A stretch of 30,409 nucleotides of DNA, taken from contig JADHUD010000004.1 of NCBI GenBank assembly GCA_016784705.1, positions 1-30,409 on the forward strand, given 5' to 3'. Position numbers and translations under genes: made by a program. Below are positions 26,150 to 30,409 of this stretch, in pieces; positions within the stretch are counted from its first letter, which is position 1; every line of letters starts with the position of its first letter. The DNA comes from Spirochaetia bacterium (GTDB lineage: Bacteria > Spirochaetota > Spirochaetia > JABMQR01). The notes under the pieces were generated by a model. It was not told the DNA's origin, searched no databases, and saw only the letters and a list, made by a program, of their open reading frames with translations.

Positions 26150-26670
26150 TAAAAATTCCAGGTATCATAGCAGACAATTTCATCTATGGATTTTCGTCTT
26201 TTTGCAGCAGCTGACGGGTCGTCCGGATACCCAACCGGAAGAAGTGCAAAGACCTCAATCTCCTCCGGGATATTAAGAATATCTTTAACCGGCTGCTGGG
26301 TAAATCCTCCGATCCAGCAGGTTCCCAAACCAATCTCCACCGCCGCAAGCATCATATGATCCACAGCTATTGAGAGATCAACTGCATATCTCGGATGACC
26401 GCATTTCATATTTGCCTTGTCAGTTTCAGCACAGCAGACAAAAAGCAGAGGGGTTTCAGCAATAAATTTCTGACTGGGAACTGCCCCCTCCACGATCTTC
26501 CGTATAGTACTGCTGTCAGTAACTACAACTATCCGCCACTCCTGGAGATTCATGGCTGATGGGGCAATATGTGCTGCTTCAAGAATCCTGTCGACCTTAT
26601 CTTTTTCCACAGACCTAGACTGATAAGATCTCACACTTTTACGCGTTTTCATTGCATCCTGTACATGCAT
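26149..26670 (-). CDS. Nitroreductase family protein
   Basis: A 173-residue FMN-dependent reductase. The N-terminal RKSVRSYQSRSVEKDKVDRI and HIAPSAMNLQEWRIVVV bind FMN phosphate and ring, and GLGTCWIGGF with LLPVGYPDD is typical of the C-terminal half. It is a short member of the family. AGGAG precedes the ATG by 6 nt. It is first in the nitroreductase-GNAT-tag operon; the substrate is unknown. Confidence 0.85.
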   Translation of the reverse strand: MHVQDAMKTRKSVRSYQSRSVEKDKVDRILEAAHIAPSAMNLQEWRIVVVTDSSTIRKIVEGAVPSQKFIAETPLLFVCCAETDKANMKCGHPRYAVDLSIAVDHMMLAAVEIGLGTCWIGGFTQQPVKDILNIPEEIEVFALLPVGYPDDPSAAAKRRKSIDEIVCYDTWNF

Positions 26671-26761
26671 TTTTTACTCCTTGTGTCTGATAAAATTTAC
26701 TTACTACTTTTTACATGTTAATGAGAAAGAGGAAGCATGAAAACCCTGCAGTCATAAAAAA

Positions 26762-26793
26762 CCCGGCTGCTTTTTTCCGGTAAATCAGCCGGG
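26762..26793 (-). terminator. Rho-independent terminator of the lipoprotein gene
   Basis: CCCGGCTG (26762-26769) and CAGCCGGG (26786-26793) form an 8-bp GC-rich stem. On the minus strand it is followed by a T-run (26761 downward), as expected for the gene ending at 26816. Confidence 0.85.
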
Positions 26794-26815
26794 CTGATAT
26801 TAGCAAAATATAATT

Positions 26816-28045
26816 CTATTCTTCTTCATCCCCGCCTTCATAGTAATATCCCCCATTAAAACCACCTTCAAAATCTTCCCAGCCAACTGCCACTTCGATT
26901 GCTCCGGTTATTGGACAAATAGTAAAAGCACGTGCTGCACCATCATATACAGAAACAAGCTCTTCAAAAGTATCAAAATCACTAAAACTCTTCCCCTCTA
27001 TATCATCTATATCAAAATTAAGACCGCTATTTCTTCCTTCACGTACTTGAAGATCAAATGTAATACCATATATATAGTTTTTTGCTGTATTGGCATCTAC
27101 AGGATCAGTTTCAAAGAAGTGAGGAGTATACAAATTTTCATCCTTATGTCCCCCAATAAGAAATCGCGAATATAGTGATCCGGTTTCACCCCACTGGTTA
27201 TTACCGGCAAGAGAATATCTTAAAGTTTCTACCGCTTCCGTAACATCGTTGGCAGGATGAGGTGATTTGCCAGCCTTTATTCGAGCATCAACAATATCCT
27301 GAGGCCCCGTCGGACCATCCAATCGAGTATCATAATCACCGGGATCGATGTTTTTAACAACAAGTTCATATGTTTCATCTGTTATTTCATATTTATGTTC
27401 ATTCTCGAAATCGTATTCTATAACTCTAGAAATATTTCGTGATGACTCTTCATGAACATAGTTATACATCACCCTATGCTCCCAATAAGCATAATTATTA
27501 TTCCAGTTATTTCCAGAATATTTGATGGATACATCCTTCCTCTTATATTCATCATGATCCTGAGTATGAAAACGGATACTGTAATCTCCAACGTTCATCT
27601 CGAAATAATTATATTCTATTAAAACACCATTATACTTTGTACCATGTGCCGGTAAAGTGCTGCAAACAATGACTTGATCTATTGTTGCATCAAATATCAT
27701 TACCTCATCTAAGGCCTTAAAATATTTGCTGTTTTCAGTTGGGAAGCCTTCCTTGATTGTTGATACACCACCGCTAATGACACCGCCGCTCACAGGAAGG
27801 ACAGCATACTCAGAACTTATAATTTCAGAATAGGCAGATCCGGCAGGAAACCATATTTTGGTAAAGGCTATTTTAACCCCATCAGGTGCTTCGTAAAACC
27901 CTCTCGAATCCTTCGCCGCTGCAATTGAAGATCCATCAGATACAGAAATTTTAAATGCCTCAATAGTCCCGGTACTTGGTCCGCATGAAATCATTAAAAA
28001 TATAATACAAACTGTTAATCCCAGACTCACTTTTTTTCTTAACAT
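26816..28045 (-). CDS. Putative lipoprotein of unknown function
   Basis: A 409-residue protein. MLRKKVSLGLTVCIIFLMIS then Cys21 forms a basic N-region, hydrophobic core and relaxed lipobox, so it is probably lipid-anchored at the membrane surface. The mature part is rich in Tyr, Asp and Gly, looks beta-strand-rich and ends in an acidic tail (GGDEEE). No domain was recognised. ATG 28045 follows GGGGGA by a normal distance, so ATG 28069 is rejected. It is monocistronic with its own terminator. Confidence 0.75.
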   Translation of the reverse strand: MLRKKVSLGLTVCIIFLMISCGPSTGTIEAFKISVSDGSSIAAAKDSRGFYEAPDGVKIAFTKIWFPAGSAYSEIISSEYAVLPVSGGVISGGVSTIKEGFPTENSKYFKALDEVMIFDATIDQVIVCSTLPAHGTKYNGVLIEYNYFEMNVGDYSIRFHTQDHDEYKRKDVSIKYSGNNWNNNYAYWEHRVMYNYVHEESSRNISRVIEYDFENEHKYEITDETYELVVKNIDPGDYDTRLDGPTGPQDIVDARIKAGKSPHPANDVTEAVETLRYSLAGNNQWGETGSLYSRFLIGGHKDENLYTPHFFETDPVDANTAKNYIYGITFDLQVREGRNSGLNFDIDDIEGKSFSDFDTFEELVSVYDGAARAFTICPITGAIEVAVGWEDFEGGFNGGYYYEGGDEEE

Positions 28046-28069
28046 ACCAATCCCCCACTTCATATACAA

Positions 28070-28319
28070 ATAAAAGCTTTTTTTTGGAGGTTTGTTTTTG
28101 ATAAATAGTTTTATGTCAAGCTCTGTTTGTAAGTATCAAACCTCAATAAACCATGCTTGTCCCGGTGCAGCCTTGATGTGTTTAAATATCTTAGTAATTC
28201 TCCCAACTATTTACATTATATATAATTGAAAGTTAAATTATATCACAACTTATCTAATTTTCACACAGATGATAGATAACCTTTTTGTTTTATATTGTAT
28301 GGTAATCTTTTAAGTATTG
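28070..28319. other. AT-rich intergenic region without genes
   Basis: Only weak dyads are seen: GAGGTTTG (28087-28094) with CAAACCTC (28137-28144), and TTATCTA (28250-28256) with TAGATAA (28273-28279). A TTGACA-like box on the minus strand near 28113 has no good -10 partner. Confidence 0.4.
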
Positions 28320-29093
28320 CTACTGAGTATCTTCGTTGGAAGCCTCTTCTTTCAAAAATTTTTCTTCACACTCAGGACAGATACTGTGCGTGAATTCAGC
28401 ATGAGAGTTGTTCTGTATATAAACTGCAACATCCTGCCAATACCCTTCATCTCCACGTATCTTCTTGCAGTAAGAACAAATCGGGAGAAGTCCCTGCAGC
28501 ACCTTAATCTCATGTAGTGCTTTCTCAGAACGGGCAATCTGGGTCTCCAGTTTTTCAGCATACTCTGACCGGCTGTGTTCTATAAAGGCTGCTATAACAC
28601 TCACAAAAATATACGAGCTGAAAAATGAGATCCCTTCAAGTAAATCAAACGAATAAATCGGCAGATGCATCGGATTAAATACCAGAAAAACAAGAATCAC
28701 AGCCAGGACTGAGGTCCAGAAAACTCCTTCCCGTTCACCCAGAAAGTAGATAAATGTCAACGGTATAAAAAACTGCCAGTAGAGGACCGTTCCCTTACCT
28801 GAACCTATACACACAGCATAGAGAAAAAGGAGGGCTATTATCAGTAGGGTAAACCGGTATAGTAAAAGATTGAAAAATCCTTTCCGCAGTAAAACTAAAC
28901 CGATTAGCAGTACGGCACATATCCCTGCTTCATAGAGCATTTCCAAGATATCACCTTCAACAATATCCTTAACTATAAAAATAGTCATTGCAGCAATTGC
29001 TGCAATCGATAATCTGATTGCCAACCTGTATTTACGATCACGTTCCTTTTCCTGTTCGTCAACTTTTCTCAACAGTAATACGCCTAATTTCAT
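28320..29093 (-). CDS. Six-helix membrane protein with CxxC...CxxC cytosolic tail
   Basis: A 257-residue protein with about six membrane helices between residues 24 and 172. A short coiled-coil linker (about 177-200) follows, then a tail with Cys206, Cys209, Cys239 and Cys242. The tail (LLPICSYCKKIRGDEGYW and ICPECEEKFL) is a module often found at the C-terminus of sensor kinases and PAS or GGDEF proteins in spirochaetes and deltaproteobacteria. It probably binds a metal. Here no kinase, PAS or output domain is present, so it may be a bare sensor. AGAGG lies before the ATG. Confidence 0.75.
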   Translation of the reverse strand: MKLGVLLLRKVDEQEKERDRKYRLAIRLSIAAIAAMTIFIVKDIVEGDILEMLYEAGICAVLLIGLVLLRKGFFNLLLYRFTLLIIALLFLYAVCIGSGKGTVLYWQFFIPLTFIYFLGEREGVFWTSVLAVILVFLVFNPMHLPIYSFDLLEGISFFSSYIFVSVIAAFIEHSRSEYAEKLETQIARSEKALHEIKVLQGLLPICSYCKKIRGDEGYWQDVAVYIQNNSHAEFTHSICPECEEKFLKEEASNEDTQ

Positions 29094-29237
29094 AAAACCT
29101 CTTATTTTTACCTCTTATTGGGTATTTAAAAACTCATGATTAAATTGTTTTTTACGCGGTGAAAGAAAGTGCTTTTTACAATCAGAATTATAACAGGTTA
29201 TTTCATATTTGAAAGTTTTTTTTGAGTTGTGGAGCCA

Positions 29238-29285
29238 ATGGAGCCAATTTTTAAATACGTTTCGCATTTTGAAATTTCCTCAATG
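29238..29285. mobile_element. Internally deleted relative of the MITE-like element
   Basis: The right end (29265-29284) is identical over 20 bases to the right end of the element at 9400-9419. The left end (29238-29258) shares GAGCCAATTT and most of the rest with 9256-9276. The large central palindrome is missing, leaving about 48 bp. A short tandem GAGCCAAT duplication lies at 29232-29249. The rest of 29094-29342 shows no gene. Confidence 0.65.
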
Positions 29286-29342
29286 ATAAAAATTTTTCTC
29301 ATTTTCGTTTACTCCGCTGTACCAGGTATAGTATCATAAGTT

Positions 29343-30409
29343 ATGGTAACAAAAGAGATAATCAAACAGATTCCAAAAGTCGAACTTCACGACCACCTTG
29401 ACGGCGGGCTGCGACCGCAAACAATCATTGAACTGGCCAAAGAGTACCGGTTCAACCTGCCGGCGAACAATCCCGCCGAGCTTGCAGCCTGGTTTCATCG
29501 GGGAGCAGAACAGAAAAGCCTGCCGCTCTATCTGGAGACCTTTGCGGTAACCGTAGGTGTTATGCAGACAAAAGAAGCACTTGAACGTATTGCCTATGAA
29601 TCCATCGTAGATTTGGCCGCTGAACATGTGGTGTATACAGAAATTCGTTTTGCTCCGATACTTCACACTGAACTAGGTCTGAACCTCGAAGAAGTCGTCT
29701 CAAGCGTGCTGAAAGGGCTCGATAGAGGGAGAAAAGTAACCGGTACCGCTTTTGGGCTGATTCTCTGCGCCATGCGTAATAAGGACCCAAGAAATTCGCT
29801 TGATATTGCCGAACTTGCAGTAGCATTCAGCGACCGGGGAGTTGTAGGATTTGATCTTGCAGGAGATGAAAGCGGGCATCCGCCAAAAAAACATATTGAG
29901 GCATTTCAATATATACGGAACAGGAATTTTAACATAACCATACATGCCGGTGAAGCCTTTGGTGTTGAATCTATCTGGCAGGCCATTCAGATTTGCGGAT
30001 CCCACCGAATCGGCCATGGTACGAGACTGGTAGAGGATATGAGTATTCATGGAACACGTATTGAAAAAATGGGGTCTCTTGCTCATTTTATTCGTGACCG
30101 CCGTATTCCAATGGAGATGTGTCTCTCCTCGAATGTAGGAACAGGCGCTTCGCAGAATTTTGACGATCATCCTTTTAATATTTTTTACCGCAACAATTTC
30201 AGGGTTTTTCTCAGCAGCGATAATCGTCTGATGAGTAATACTAATTTAACCAAAGAGATGGAACTGGCGGTTCAGTATTTTAATCTGGAATATCATGATC
30301 TGGAAAAGATCTCCCTGAACGCTATGAAATCAGCCTTTATCCACCATGATGAAAAAATTCGCATAATTTATGATGTCATAAAGGTGAAATTTGCTGAAAT
30401 ACGCAGAGA
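29343..30409 (+). CDS. add: Adenosine deaminase, cut by right edge
   Basis: At least 355 residues of a zinc hydrolase that deaminates (deoxy)adenosine to inosine in purine salvage. HDHLDGG supplies two zinc-binding histidines near residue 15, HAGEAFG (about 201) a zinc His and catalytic Glu, IGHGTR the catalytic His, and LSSDNRL the position of the zinc Asp. The frame is open to the window end without a stop. The ATG 29343 has only a weak upstream AAG and a possible -10 (TATCAT, 29332-29337). Related deaminases such as adenine deaminase are possible. Confidence 0.9.
   Translation, partial: MVTKEIIKQIPKVELHDHLDGGLRPQTIIELAKEYRFNLPANNPAELAAWFHRGAEQKSLPLYLETFAVTVGVMQTKEALERIAYESIVDLAAEHVVYTEIRFAPILHTELGLNLEEVVSSVLKGLDRGRKVTGTAFGLILCAMRNKDPRNSLDIAELAVAFSDRGVVGFDLAGDESGHPPKKHIEAFQYIRNRNFNITIHAGEAFGVESIWQAIQICGSHRIGHGTRLVEDMSIHGTRIEKMGSLAHFIRDRRIPMEMCLSSNVGTGASQNFDDHPFNIFYRNNFRVFLSSDNRLMSNTNLTKEMELAVQYFNLEYHDLEKISLNAMKSAFIHHDEKIRIIYDVIKVKFAEIRR

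Noticed and set aside
29700..30170. 156-codon minus-strand ORF inside add
   Set aside because: It is a shadow of the conserved adenosine deaminase frame, which carries all catalytic motifs.

Overview
The window is about 30.4 kb of compact bacterial chromosome with an AT-rich bias. Genes lie on both strands in short, tightly coupled operons. A spirochaete (Spirochaetota) is the best guess. The hints are the short ParE/ParC pair, a receiver/PPDK-N hybrid protein and a lipoprotein with a relaxed lipobox. This is inference; there is no rRNA or other direct marker, and no tRNA, rRNA or CRISPR array was found.

Layout. 1-1110 (-): 5' part of NADP-type glutamate dehydrogenase, cut by the window edge. 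1457-4438 (+): two receiver-like domains fused to a PEP-synthase-type ATP-binding domain, ending in a 17-bp tandem repeat. 4498-8923 (-): topoisomerase IV operon parE-parC-rluA-type pseudouridine synthase, each joined by a one-base TAATG overlap. 9038-10157 (-): a RelE-type toxin remnant, a 165-bp MITE-like element that truncates it, and a stand-alone RNA ligase family protein. 10377-10772 (+): OsmC-like protein. 10778-17204 (-): complete tryptophan operon trpE-trpGD-trpCF-trpB-trpA with two fusions. 17298-17534 (-): small basic ORF. 17727-18782 (+): divergent winged-helix regulator. 18871-21726 (-): xylBA, with a divergent AraC-type regulator at 21827-22651. 22727-23354 (+): vapBC-like toxin-antitoxin pair. 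23397-24281 (-): Fic protein. 24426-26670 (-): nitroreductase, double-GNAT and tag operon. 26816-28045 (-): lipoprotein of unknown function. 28320-29093 (-): six-helix membrane protein with a CxxC...CxxC tail. 29343 to the end (+): adenosine deaminase, truncated.

The window supplies nitrogen assimilation (gdhA), tryptophan synthesis from chorismate (all seven activities), D-xylose entry into the pentose phosphate pathway (xylA, xylB), chromosome decatenation (parEC), alkylation repair (tag) and purine salvage (add).

The most striking pattern is regulatory. At least five genes that head transcripts (parE, trpE, the winged-helix regulator, the AraC regulator and fic) have no Shine-Dalgarno. 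Each has a good -35/-10 promoter whose -10 box ends 6-8 nt before the ATG, which predicts leaderless mRNAs. Other genes in the same window have ordinary strong Shine-Dalgarno sequences. The trpE promoter also carries a 22-bp palindrome over its -10 box and start codon, so an uncharacterised repressor is likely. A MITE-like family with 21-bp terminal inverted repeats (19 of 21 match) and a second, internally deleted copy near 29.2 kb is the other notable element.
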